Shown one piece after another: positions 50,742 through 58,371 of a DNA stretch of 64,000 bases. The notes beneath the pieces were generated by a model. It searched no databases. It had not been told where the DNA came from and saw only the letters and a list, made by a program, of their open reading frames with translations. Made by a program: the position numbers and the translations under genes. Location: positions 2,407,001 to 2,471,000 of the forward strand of contig NZ_CP054918.1 in NCBI RefSeq assembly GCF_013364195.1, in the 5' to 3' direction. Positions within the stretch are counted from its first letter, which is position 1. Every line of letters begins with the position of its first letter. The DNA comes from Streptomyces sp. NA04227 (GTDB lineage Bacteria; Actinomycetota; Actinomycetes; Streptomycetales; Streptomycetaceae).

Positions 50742-51536
50742 TTGACAGCACCCGTTTGGCTGCACCCTCTCTTCGCCTGGAAGAATTCCAGCAATAAGAA
50801 GGTACTGGAGGCTTGCGGAAAGGCGTTTGCACCGAATATTGCTGACGTTGACAACAAGCGAAGCCTACTTATCGCGAGATCTGTTTTTGACGACCTCCAG
50901 GTGACTCGCCTTATTAACGCGAACTCCAGTGAAGCGAAGGAAGAGAATAGGGGTACCGCACTTGAGAACGCCGTGACCGAAGAGATTGAAGCTCAGCTTT
51001 CACTCAAGGCCCCTCACACCTCTTACAACGTGGCCCGCGGCGTGGACGTTTGGACCTACGAGCAGTACAAACACCTTTCCGAGCTCCGCAAAATCTTGTC
51101 CGACACCCCCAGCCTGAGAGTCACCCTCGGGACCGACTATCAGATCACTCCTGACATCACTGTAGGGATCGGCATTCCGGGAAATCCTCTCCACGCAGTA
51201 ATCTCCTGCAAATGGACACTGCGTTCTGACCGCGCTCAAAATATCCGGCATGAATTCAACTTGCTTGTCCGGTCACGTCGAGGGCGCGCCCCCCATCTGG
51301 TTGCCGTCACTGCCGAGCCACTCCCAAGCCGACTTGCTTCACTCACGCGCGGCACAGGGGAAATCGACAGCGTGTACCACGTGGCCTTCAATGAGATGCA
51401 GAAGGCCGTAACGGCCCATGGATCAATCCGTCACAATCGGAACGTGCCATCACAATTGGAGTACTGGCAGGAAATGACTGAACAGAACCGTTTGAGAGAC
51501 TTCAACGATCTAGTCAGTGATCTATTGAGATACTGA
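50742..51536 (+). CDS. NgoMIV family type II restriction endonuclease
   Basis: A 264-residue nuclease. The signature ISCKWTLRSDRAQN spans about 154-167: Ser155 and Lys157 of the active site and the RSDR recognition residues (Arg161, Asp163). The catalytic Asp is Asp138 in QITPDIT. VVTAEPxPSRLASLTRGTGEIDSVYH-type motifs continue into the C-terminal half. Relative to NgoMIV about 28 residues are missing between the PD and SCK motifs. NgoMIV cuts G^CCGGC as a tetramer needing two sites. The TTG at 50742 has AAGGGA upstream. It lies 70 bp after the NaeI-family gene. Confidence 0.88.
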   Translation: MTAPVWLHPLFAWKNSSNKKVLEACGKAFAPNIADVDNKRSLLIARSVFDDLQVTRLINANSSEAKEENRGTALENAVTEEIEAQLSLKAPHTSYNVARGVDVWTYEQYKHLSELRKILSDTPSLRVTLGTDYQITPDITVGIGIPGNPLHAVISCKWTLRSDRAQNIRHEFNLLVRSRRGRAPHLVAVTAEPLPSRLASLTRGTGEIDSVYHVAFNEMQKAVTAHGSIRHNRNVPSQLEYWQEMTEQNRLRDFNDLVSDLLRY

Positions 51537-51653
51537 TCGCAGCGTCACTCCAGAACTCTCAGGCGATGCTCACCTTCCACCGCTGCCATCCGACCTCGTG
51601 AGCGCCGCTCAAGCGGGTTGGCTATAGGCCGCCGCTCCTGGTAGACGGTAGGT

Positions 51654-52139
51654 GTGAACGAGCAACGCGACGCAGCCGACCAACACTGGATTCCGCCTGC
51701 CGGCTCATGGGCTTCCTCAGCCGGCCGTAGGCGGAACATGCAGGCGATCCGGAGCCGAGATACAAAACCGGAGCGGCTAGTTCGCAGCCTGCTGCACGCC
51801 CAGGGATTGCGATACCGGGTCGCCGCCCAGCCTCTCCGCAATCTGCGACGCACAGCGGACATCGTCTTCCGTCCTGCGGAAGTCGCTGTTTTCATTGACG
51901 GGTGCTACTGGCACGGCTGCCCCGAGCACTACGTGCCACCGAGGACCAACGAGGGGTATTGGTCAGCGAAGGTCGAGCGCAACATGGCCAGGGATCGGGA
52001 TACTGACAGCAAGCTCAAGGCAGCTGGCTGGCTGGTCCTGCGGTTTTGGGAGCACGAGGCTCCGGAGGAATGCGCCCTTCGCATCGCTGCCGAAGTAAGC
52101 AAACGACGCCCACCGAGCCCCGGCCGAGGAAATCGCTGA
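51654..52139 (+). CDS. vsr: Very short patch repair (Vsr) endonuclease
   Basis: A 161-residue nicking enzyme. MQAIRSRDTKPERLVRSLL (about 29-47) is the family's N-terminal signature. The catalytic and zinc region reads TADIVF, then VFIDGCYWHGCPEHYVPP, and NEGYWSAKVERNMARDRD follows. It cuts beside T:G mismatches made by deamination of 5-methylcytosine and so protects methylated sites. The GTG start is likely; no strong Shine-Dalgarno is seen. It ends one base before the convergent methyltransferase stop. Confidence 0.93.
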   Translation: MNEQRDAADQHWIPPAGSWASSAGRRRNMQAIRSRDTKPERLVRSLLHAQGLRYRVAAQPLRNLRRTADIVFRPAEVAVFIDGCYWHGCPEHYVPPRTNEGYWSAKVERNMARDRDTDSKLKAAGWLVLRFWEHEAPEECALRIAAEVSKRRPPSPGRGNR

Positions 52140-53330
52140 CTACGCCGGTTCTCGGCCAAGCTCCCGGTGAGCTCGCAGCACCTCAGCGATTGACTGCCCG
52201 ACTGCTTCTGCGACCGGCGGCGGGAAGGCGTTACCTACTTGCCGATACCTCGCAGTCTTCCCTCCGGAGAAAACCCAATCAGAGGGAAATCCCTGGATGA
52301 TGGCCGCCTGCGCCACCGTGAGCATCGGGCCGTCTTCCCCGAAAAGATCACGACCTTCAGTTTCTTTCTTGGCACACACATCGGGGTCGTTTGCCACGCC
52401 CATGCCGGAGATACCGAGATGCTTCCATGCCGCCTTGGCGCGACTCGGACCGAGATCCGCGCCGCCATGCTTCTTGGAACCACCAACAAGGGTCGGAGCG
52501 ACTCCTCCACCCTTGCCGTGCAATTCGCTGTCGCGTCGCTTCGCCGTCTCCAGCCAACGCTCGTAGCCGCGCCGAGCCTGTTCCGCGTATGCACCTTCGA
52601 AGTAGGGCTCAAACCTGGCGAGCATGCTCGGCTGCAGCGCCTCCGCCACGCTGACAGGCTGGTCGGTTGTGACTGTGGGCCATTCATATTTGAGGTCCTT
52701 TAGGACATCTTCACGAAACGCCACCAGAATTGCGCGCGGCCTCAGTTGAGGGGTTCCGAAGTCACTGGCCTCAAGTACATCCCATTCGCAGACCTTGTAC
52801 CCCATGCCCGGCTCGGTGCGCATGCTGCCGTCCTGGTCCCGGTACCGGCCGCCTTGCAGCATCGCTTCGATCCAGTCCCGGTAGTCAGCAAACTTCGGAT
52901 CTTTGATGCCCCGGACGTTTTCGATCATTACTGCGCGAGGTTTTAGCTGATCCACCAACTCAAGCATGCGGGGAAACAGGTCACGTTCGTCGTCCCGCCC
53001 CAGCTGCTTGCCGGCATGAGAGAACGGAGGACAAGGAACCCCGCCAGCTAGCAGGTCCAGGTCGCGTTCCTTCAGCCCAAGGCCTGCCTTGGTCAAATCC
53101 CGGTATGGCTCGAAGTCCTTGACGTCCTTCAGCAGAACGTCACAGTTCTTCGACTCCCAGGACCAACTGCCCTGCGACTCGAGATTCGCAACGAGCGTCG
53201 CGTGTGCGTGTGGATCCAGTTCAACCAACGCCAGGTGCCCGAACCCCGCCCGGTGCAGCCCGATGGCCTGGCCTCCTGCGCCAGCGCAGATCTCGATCGA
53301 CGTGAACTCCCGCCCAGTACTACTGGTCAT
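52140..53330 (-). CDS. DNA (cytosine-5-)-methyltransferase
   Basis: A 396-residue m5C methyltransferase. Motif I is EICAGAGGQAIGL (about 13-25), motif IV the catalytic PCPPFSHAGKQ, motif VI ENVRG, and motif X QVGNAFPPPVAEAVG. A target-recognition region lies between motifs VIII and IX. The start ATG complementary to 53328-53330 has a perfect AAGGAGG 6 bp upstream, and this decides the start over an ATG five codons earlier. It should methylate the site of the associated endonucleases, GCCGGC. It is convergent with vsr with no spacer and divergent from the HNH gene. Confidence 0.93.
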   Translation of the reverse strand: MTSSTGREFTSIEICAGAGGQAIGLHRAGFGHLALVELDPHAHATLVANLESQGSWSWESKNCDVLLKDVKDFEPYRDLTKAGLGLKERDLDLLAGGVPCPPFSHAGKQLGRDDERDLFPRMLELVDQLKPRAVMIENVRGIKDPKFADYRDWIEAMLQGGRYRDQDGSMRTEPGMGYKVCEWDVLEASDFGTPQLRPRAILVAFREDVLKDLKYEWPTVTTDQPVSVAEALQPSMLARFEPYFEGAYAEQARRGYERWLETAKRRDSELHGKGGGVAPTLVGGSKKHGGADLGPSRAKAAWKHLGISGMGVANDPDVCAKKETEGRDLFGEDGPMLTVAQAAIIQGFPSDWVFSGGKTARYRQVGNAFPPPVAEAVGQSIAEVLRAHRELGREPA

Positions 53331-53490
53331 GCACCCTCCTTCCATATGTGCTCCGCCGACGCCACACGGCACCAGCAACTACAGAGGGTGACACTCCCCA
53401 CTGACAACAAGACAACCGCAAGTCTGCGCCATGGCGGCCGTCTCGACTGACGCCACCCGCGGACCCACGGACACTCATACGATATGGCCT

Positions 53491-54261
53491 GTGGCGAGAA
53501 CCCCTTGGACCAGGGACGAACTGCTGCTGGCCTGCGCCCTCGTGATGGAGAACGACTGGCGTGAGCTCCGGCAGCACGACGTCCGCACACTCGAGCTTTC
53601 CGATCTTCTGCGTTCGCTTCCGCTCCACTCGGCCGTGGACAGAGCTGACCCCAGATTCCGCTCGCCGAACAGCGTCAGCAGGAAGACCACAGACATCGCC
53701 ACAGCCGTGCCGGGCTATACCGGTGCGCGGACGAAGGGCGGAGAGCTCACCCGCCAAGTGGTGCAGGACTTCTGGGATGCCCCCGCAGCCATGCGGGCCT
53801 TGTCGGAAGCTCTCCGCGCCAGCATTGGATCTGGTGAACTCCACCTCATACCCTCTCAGCCCGATGAGCGAGAGGAGGAACCCGGCGCCACTGCCAGAGA
53901 AGGACGCCTTCTGACTCGCCTGGCGCTCTACCGGGAGCGGGATCCCAGACTCCGTCGGCGAAAGCTCGAACAAATCAGGCGCCTGAGAGCCGCGTTCCGC
54001 TGCGAAGTATGTGAGTTCGACTTCGCCCAGGCCTTCGGCGCCCTGGGCGCTGGTTACATCGAGGTGCACCACGTGACGCCTCTCCATATTGCCGGGCCCT
54101 CCGAAACTCATCTGCACGACCTCGCCCTGCTCTGTGCCAACTGCCACCGCATGTGCCACAGAAGCTTCAACGGGGAATCCTGGCGTACCCCAGCGGCACT
54201 GCGAGCCCTCATCGCGACTGCGGGGCAGAATCCTCACGCGGCACCGGTCTCCGCTTCGTAG
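53491..54261 (+). CDS. HNH endonuclease with N-terminal specificity-type domain
   Basis: A 256-residue nuclease. The N-terminal half has WTRDELLLACALV and FRSPNSVSRKTTDIA, a module that precedes HNH domains in many predicted restriction enzymes. The C-terminal ββα-Me domain shows zinc ligands CEVC, then YIEVHHVTPL and LHDLALLCANCHRMCH. TACGAT ends 7 nt before the GTG at 53491, with no Shine-Dalgarno, so a leaderless start is proposed; an ATG at 53431 is the alternative. It may be a modification-dependent or accessory restriction enzyme. It overlaps the next gene's 3' end by 28 bp. Confidence 0.8.
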   Translation: MARTPWTRDELLLACALVMENDWRELRQHDVRTLELSDLLRSLPLHSAVDRADPRFRSPNSVSRKTTDIATAVPGYTGARTKGGELTRQVVQDFWDAPAAMRALSEALRASIGSGELHLIPSQPDEREEEPGATAREGRLLTRLALYRERDPRLRRRKLEQIRRLRAAFRCEVCEFDFAQAFGALGAGYIEVHHVTPLHIAGPSETHLHDLALLCANCHRMCHRSFNGESWRTPAALRALIATAGQNPHAAPVSAS

Positions 54262-54872
54262 CGCATCTGTGCCTTGTCCAGGGCTTCGTCGAGGTCCGCC
54301 CCTTGCGCCGCAAGCCAGTGAAGAAGGTCCGTGATCACATCCGATGCAAGGCTGTGAAGTACCACTCCCGCCGACCGGGACACGGCTGGCTCCGCCCGCG
54401 CTCCTTCTCCGTAGGTGTCCAACAGCGCGGCCGCGCGCAGGACTTGGCGTGGCACGCAGTTCGCAGGGAGAGCCAGTTCGCACCAGACTGACTTGCCGCC
54501 CTGGGTGAGCCTTGCGCCCCACCGGTCGCACAGCGCCGAGATCAGGTGCAGCCCCCGGCCCGCTTCTTCCCGCTGGTCTCCGGCGTCCCCTGTCCGGACA
54601 GGAAGAGCGCTGGCCGTGTCATGCACTTCAACACGGAGCTGATGTCCGTGCAGTTCGAGTACCACGGCGGCAGAAGCACCCTCGCCGACGTGCCGCACGA
54701 CATTGGTCGCGAGCTCGGTGACGACAACTTCCGCCTCAGCCACGACGACGGTTGCTCCCCAGTCGCCGAGCACAGTTCGCACTGCCCTCCGCAGGGCAGC
54801 CATCTGGACGGGCAGAGCCGCGAACGGGAGGACGCAACGCAGTGGTCGGTGCACGTCGGTTTGCAACCGCAT
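54234..54872 (-). CDS. RsbW-like ATP-binding regulatory protein (anti-sigma type), second triad
   Basis: A 212-residue HATPase protein. N box ELATNVVRHVGEG, G1 VEVHDTAS and G2 EEAGRGLHLISALCDRWG are intact. An extra C-terminal 70 residues (LLDTYGEGARAEPAV to AQMRYEAETG) are not part of the kinase fold. The ATG complementary to 54870-54872 has AAGGGGG upstream. It is divergent from an XRE regulator and a DUF397 gene, the same layout as the triad at 27990-29638. The overlap with the HNH gene at the 3' end is convergent. Confidence 0.85.
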   Translation of the reverse strand: MRLQTDVHRPLRCVLPFAALPVQMAALRRAVRTVLGDWGATVVVAEAEVVVTELATNVVRHVGEGASAAVVLELHGHQLRVEVHDTASALPVRTGDAGDQREEAGRGLHLISALCDRWGARLTQGGKSVWCELALPANCVPRQVLRAAALLDTYGEGARAEPAVSRSAGVVLHSLASDVITDLLHWLAAQGADLDEALDKAQMRYEAETGAA

Positions 54873-55075
54873 GAAAGGCCCCCTTCGACAGACAGGATTG
54901 ACACGCCACGCACAGCAGACGTGACGCTGTGTTGCCAAACCGAGTATGGCACGAGAATTCCCTCTGTGTAACTTCTCATAATGAACCCAACCCGTTCCGG
55001 TGAAGCAGAGGCCGAGTGCGCCCTAGCCTGATTGCCGCCCGAGAACAGGGAGTTCAGGGCGTAGGAGGTAACGAG

Positions 55076-55924
55076 GTGCCAGAGCGGCCGACTACTCGCC
55101 GCCGTCAGCTTGGGGCGACCCTTCGTAAGCTGCGGGCGCGCAAGGGCATGACTCTCGAAGAGGCTGGCGGGCACGCAGGCGTCTCCAAGGCGACCGTCAG
55201 CCGGTACGAGACACAAGAAGGCCCGGTGAAGTGGCTTGTAGTAGAAGCGCTTTGCCGTGCCTACGGCGCGACCGAGGCCGAACGGGAGGCGCTTGTCGCC
55301 ATGGCCAAGAACGCCAAGGAACAAGGCTGGTGGCGCTCGTTCGCCGACTCGATCCCCGAGAGCATGAACCTGCTGCTCACGCTTGAGGACGAAGCGGTCC
55401 GCGAAGACCATTTCTCCTGTGTCTACGTGCCCGGGCTGCTCCAGACACGGGCCTACACCCGTGCCGTCCAGCTTGCGAACGAGTTGGAGCGGTCCCCGGA
55501 GGACGTCGAGCGGCTTGTGGATATCAGGATGAAGAGGCAGGAGATTCTCACCCGCCCCGAGCCGCCACGGCTGTGGGCCATCCTCGACGAATCCGTGATC
55601 CGCAGAGTGGTCGGCTCTGCCAGCGTCATGCGCGAGCAACTCGACCATCTGTTGCAGGCGAACGCCTCCCCGCACATCACACTTCAGATCCTGCCGTTCG
55701 CCAAGGGGGCTCACGCCGCCGCTCTCGGCAGCTTCGTCATCCTGGGCAGCAGAGAGCCCTCACTCGATGTTGTGTACGTCGACCTGCACGTCGGCTCCTA
55801 CTTCATGGAGAAGGATGAGGAACTGGACAGGTACCGTCTTGCGTTCGACTATCTGCGCGCACAGTCGCTGGACATGTCGGCTTCGTCGGACCTGATCCGG
55901 CAGGTACGCAAGGAGATGAAGTGA
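55076..55924 (+). CDS. XRE family regulator with DUF5753 (WhiJ-like), second triad
   Basis: A 282-residue regulator. The HTH spans residues 9-64 (ATLRKLRARKGMTLEEAGGH, VSKATVSRYET). DUF5753 then runs from about residue 100, with FSCVYVPGLLQTRAYTRAV and LWAILDESVIRRVVG. The GTG at 55076 has GGAGG 7 bp upstream. The DUF397 gene overlaps its stop by 4 bp. Confidence 0.92.
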   Translation: MPERPTTRRRQLGATLRKLRARKGMTLEEAGGHAGVSKATVSRYETQEGPVKWLVVEALCRAYGATEAEREALVAMAKNAKEQGWWRSFADSIPESMNLLLTLEDEAVREDHFSCVYVPGLLQTRAYTRAVQLANELERSPEDVERLVDIRMKRQEILTRPEPPRLWAILDESVIRRVVGSASVMREQLDHLLQANASPHITLQILPFAKGAHAAALGSFVILGSREPSLDVVYVDLHVGSYFMEKDEELDRYRLAFDYLRAQSLDMSASSDLIRQVRKEMK

Positions 55925-56136
55925 AGCGCGAGATCCGGTCAGACTCCGGCATCAGCCTCATATGGTTCAAGTCGTCCTATAGCGGTGGCAACGAGACGGA
56001 GTGCCTTGAGGTGGCCATCGAAGCAGGGGCCTTGTTGCTACGAGATTCCAAGTGCCCCGAGGAGGCGCGTGTCGCCGTGTCCACCCACTCATGGCAGCGA
56101 TTCCTGGCAGCTCTGGATGACGGCCGCTTCCGCTGA
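55921..56136 (+). CDS. DUF397 domain protein, second triad
   Basis: A 71-residue protein with WFKSSYSGGNETECLEVA, LLLRDSKCPEE and the terminal SWQRFLAALDDGRF helix. It starts at a GTG overlapping the XRE stop as GTGA. The diagnostic strands are all present, so it should be functional. Confidence 0.92.
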   Translation: MKREIRSDSGISLIWFKSSYSGGNETECLEVAIEAGALLLRDSKCPEEARVAVSTHSWQRFLAALDDGRFR

Positions 56137-56286
56137 ACACGTCTGGTGCCAGGCTTCAACGCCTGGGCTTCGAGCTCGGCTGGTGAAGTGAGTCACTGGT
56201 CCCCAGTCCGCACACTTCATCGCCCATACGTCGCGTTAGCCTGCGCGGGTAGGCACGTATGGACACGTACGCACCAGGAGGCAGGC

Positions 56287-56589
56287 ATGGCGAAGGTTCC
56301 CTCGGCGGCTGTGGCGGCGGCCGGGCTGGTCGGCGGCTACGCCACAGCCCGCTACACCAAGAAGCGGGAACTCGGCGGTGCCGTGCTCGCCGTGGCCGGG
56401 GCCGCCGCCGCGACTCAGTGGCGGGCGCGTGCCGGCGGGAAGGCTGCTGGAGCACTTACCGCCGCCTACGTTGCCGCCTTCGGGGCTTCGCATCCGCTGG
56501 CCAAGAAGATTGGGGCCTGGCCGTCCGTCTTCGCCGTGACCGGAGCCGTGGCGCTGGCCTCGTGGGCGGTCGCCGACCGGCACGGCTGA
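56287..56589 (+). CDS. Small Ala-rich membrane protein of unknown function
   Basis: A 100-residue protein with three or four hydrophobic stretches (AVAAAGLVGGYATAR, GGAVLAVAGAAAATQW, AGALTAAYVAAFGAS, VFAVTGAVALASWAV) separated by charged or Gly-rich turns. The ATG at 56287 has GGAGG 6 bp upstream. No family is recognised. It is not coupled to the triad (150-bp gap). Confidence 0.65.
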   Translation: MAKVPSAAVAAAGLVGGYATARYTKKRELGGAVLAVAGAAAATQWRARAGGKAAGALTAAYVAAFGASHPLAKKIGAWPSVFAVTGAVALASWAVADRHG

Positions 56590-56689
56590 GGCCTTCGCAT
56601 CGACGCAGAACCCGTGACCGGCAAGGCCAGGCAGAACACCCAGGCCGCGCCGGTCACTTGTGTGTCAGCACGTTGACCACCCAGCACAG

Positions 56690-57046
56690 CTACTTGTGCT
56701 GCAACACGTTGACCACCCACCCACCGGGATCCCGTACAAAGAAGCGCCGTACCCCCCACTCCTCATCCCTGAGTTCGCGAACGATTTCGGCGCCCGATGC
56801 CTGGACCGTGGCGTACACCGCGTCGACGTCCTCGACCTCGATGCTCAGGTCGGGGACGACCGGGCCGGTGCGTTCCTCGGTGAAGAAGGAGAGTTGGGCG
56901 GTGGGGTTGGAGGGGGAGGCGAGGGTCGTGACCCAGCCCATGTTCATGACTTCCTCGAAGCCCAACTGGGAGTAGAAGTCGCGGTGTTGGGTCATCGACT
57001 CGGGTGAGTCGGTGTGTTTGTTGGGCACTACGCGGCGCACGGTCAT
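56690..57046 (-). CDS. VOC (glyoxalase/bleomycin resistance) superfamily protein
   Basis: A 118-residue single-domain protein. RDFYSQLGFEEV near residue 22 and VRRFFVRDPGGWVVNVLQH at the end are the typical βαβββ motifs of the VOC fold. Members bind metals or small ligands; the substrate is unknown. The start is the ATG complementary to 57044-57046, with GAGG about 12 bp upstream. Confidence 0.85.
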   Translation of the reverse strand: MTVRRVVPNKHTDSPESMTQHRDFYSQLGFEEVMNMGWVTTLASPSNPTAQLSFFTEERTGPVVPDLSIEVEDVDAVYATVQASGAEIVRELRDEEWGVRRFFVRDPGGWVVNVLQHK

Positions 57047-57154
57047 CGTCGACTCGATTCCTCGGTTCCTCGGTTCCTCAGGTCCTCGGCCATTGGGCCG
57101 ATCCTTGGGGTTCCCGGTATTGCCTGCCTATCAGGCCCCTCCGACAACAGCCCC

Positions 57155-58300
57155 TCAATCGGCAGCGCCCCCTCCCCCGCGAACTCCGCGAAACGTCGCC
57201 CGGTACGCCCCCGGCGACACCCCCACCCCCGCCTGGAAGTGCTGGCGCATCGACGCGCCCGTGCCGAAGCCGCACTCCGCCGCGATGCGGTCGATCGTGT
57301 GGTCCGTCTCCTCCAGGAGGGCGCGGGCGCGGTCCAGTCTCCGTGCGGTCAGCCAGCGCACCGGGGTGAGGCCGGTCTCCTCACGGAAGCGGCGGCTGTA
57401 GGTCCGTACGCTCATGCCGTCCTGGGCTGCCAGTTGTGCCAGGGTCAGGGGCTCGGACAAGCGGTCCAGTGCCCAGGTGCGTGAGGTGGCCGTTGAGCTC
57501 AACTCCGGTTCGGGGACGGGGCGTTGGATGTACTGGCCTTGTCCGCCCTCGCGGTGTGGGGGTACGACCGTGCGGCGGGCGACGTCCGTGGCGATAGCGG
57601 CGCCGTGGTCCTTGCGGATCAGGTGCAGGCACAGGTCGATGCCCGCCGCCTCGCCCGCCGAGGTGAGGACCTGGCCCTCGTCGATGTAGAGGGCGTCGGG
57701 GTCGACGGTGACGTACGGGAAGGTCCGGGCGAAGTGGTCCGCCGAGAGCCAGTGGGTGGTCGCGCGGCGACCGTCGAGCAGGCCCGCTGAGGCCAGGACG
57801 TAAGCACCGGTGCAGATCGAGGCGATGCGGGCAGTACGAGAGGTGCGGGAGGCGCGGGAGCCGGTCACCACCTCACGCAGGACGTCGGCCAACTCCCCTT
57901 CCACAGAGCCCGGTTGAAGTACCTCGTCGAGTTCGTGGGAGGCCGGGACGATCACCGTGTCGGCCACCCGTACCGTCTCCAGGCCGTGGGCAGCGTGGAC
58001 GGGGAAGTCCGCGTCCGTGCGGATCGGGCCGGGTTCGGGGGCGCAGGTGAGGACTTCGTACAGGGCCTGACCGTCAGGGGTTCGCGCGGTGCCGAACAAC
58101 TGGTGGACCAGGCCGAGTTCCATCGGCAGTACGCCATGGCGGATCAGCACGGCGACCCGGTGCGGCCGGACCATTCCCGGTACAGGACGCCCGCGCAGAG
58201 ACGGCGGCGACAGCGGCGGCGGCGGCAGAGCCTGTGGCGGCGGCCGCAGGCGCTGCCGCCACCGCTGGCCTTCACGAGTCTCGGTTCGTTCTGACGCCAT
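57155..58300 (-). CDS. GlxA/AraC family transcriptional regulator (DJ-1/PfpI-like sensor)
   Basis: A 381-residue regulator. After a Pro/Arg-rich head, a DJ-1/PfpI-like domain (HRVAVLIRHGVLPMELGLVH to GEAAGIDLCLHLI) includes IASICTGAYVLASAGLLDG, the nucleophile-elbow Cys. The C-terminal AraC HTH follows (LTLAQLAAQDGMSVRTYSRR, FGTGASMRQHFQ). It probably senses a small molecule and controls the divergent MFS transporter 71 bp away. The ATG complementary to 58298-58300 with AAGGA upstream is preferred over one 27 bp earlier. Confidence 0.88.
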   Translation of the reverse strand: MASERTETREGQRWRQRLRPPPQALPPPPLSPPSLRGRPVPGMVRPHRVAVLIRHGVLPMELGLVHQLFGTARTPDGQALYEVLTCAPEPGPIRTDADFPVHAAHGLETVRVADTVIVPASHELDEVLQPGSVEGELADVLREVVTGSRASRTSRTARIASICTGAYVLASAGLLDGRRATTHWLSADHFARTFPYVTVDPDALYIDEGQVLTSAGEAAGIDLCLHLIRKDHGAAIATDVARRTVVPPHREGGQGQYIQRPVPEPELSSTATSRTWALDRLSEPLTLAQLAAQDGMSVRTYSRRFREETGLTPVRWLTARRLDRARALLEETDHTIDRIAAECGFGTGASMRQHFQAGVGVSPGAYRATFRGVRGGGGAAD

Positions 58301-58371
58301 GGCGTGATCCTTGCACATCGTGGCCATCTGGCCACTCGTGAGGCACCAGCTCCGAGGCGCAGGCTCACCAC

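Noticed and set aside
55016..55075. A start 60 bp earlier for the second XRE regulator
   Set aside because: The GTG at 55076 has a perfect GGAGG at good spacing, and the upstream residues do not resemble the family.
54234..56136. Phage-type repressor cluster or toxin-antitoxin system
   Set aside because: The XRE protein has DUF5753 and pairs with DUF397 and an RsbW-like protein, which is the whiJ-type arrangement.
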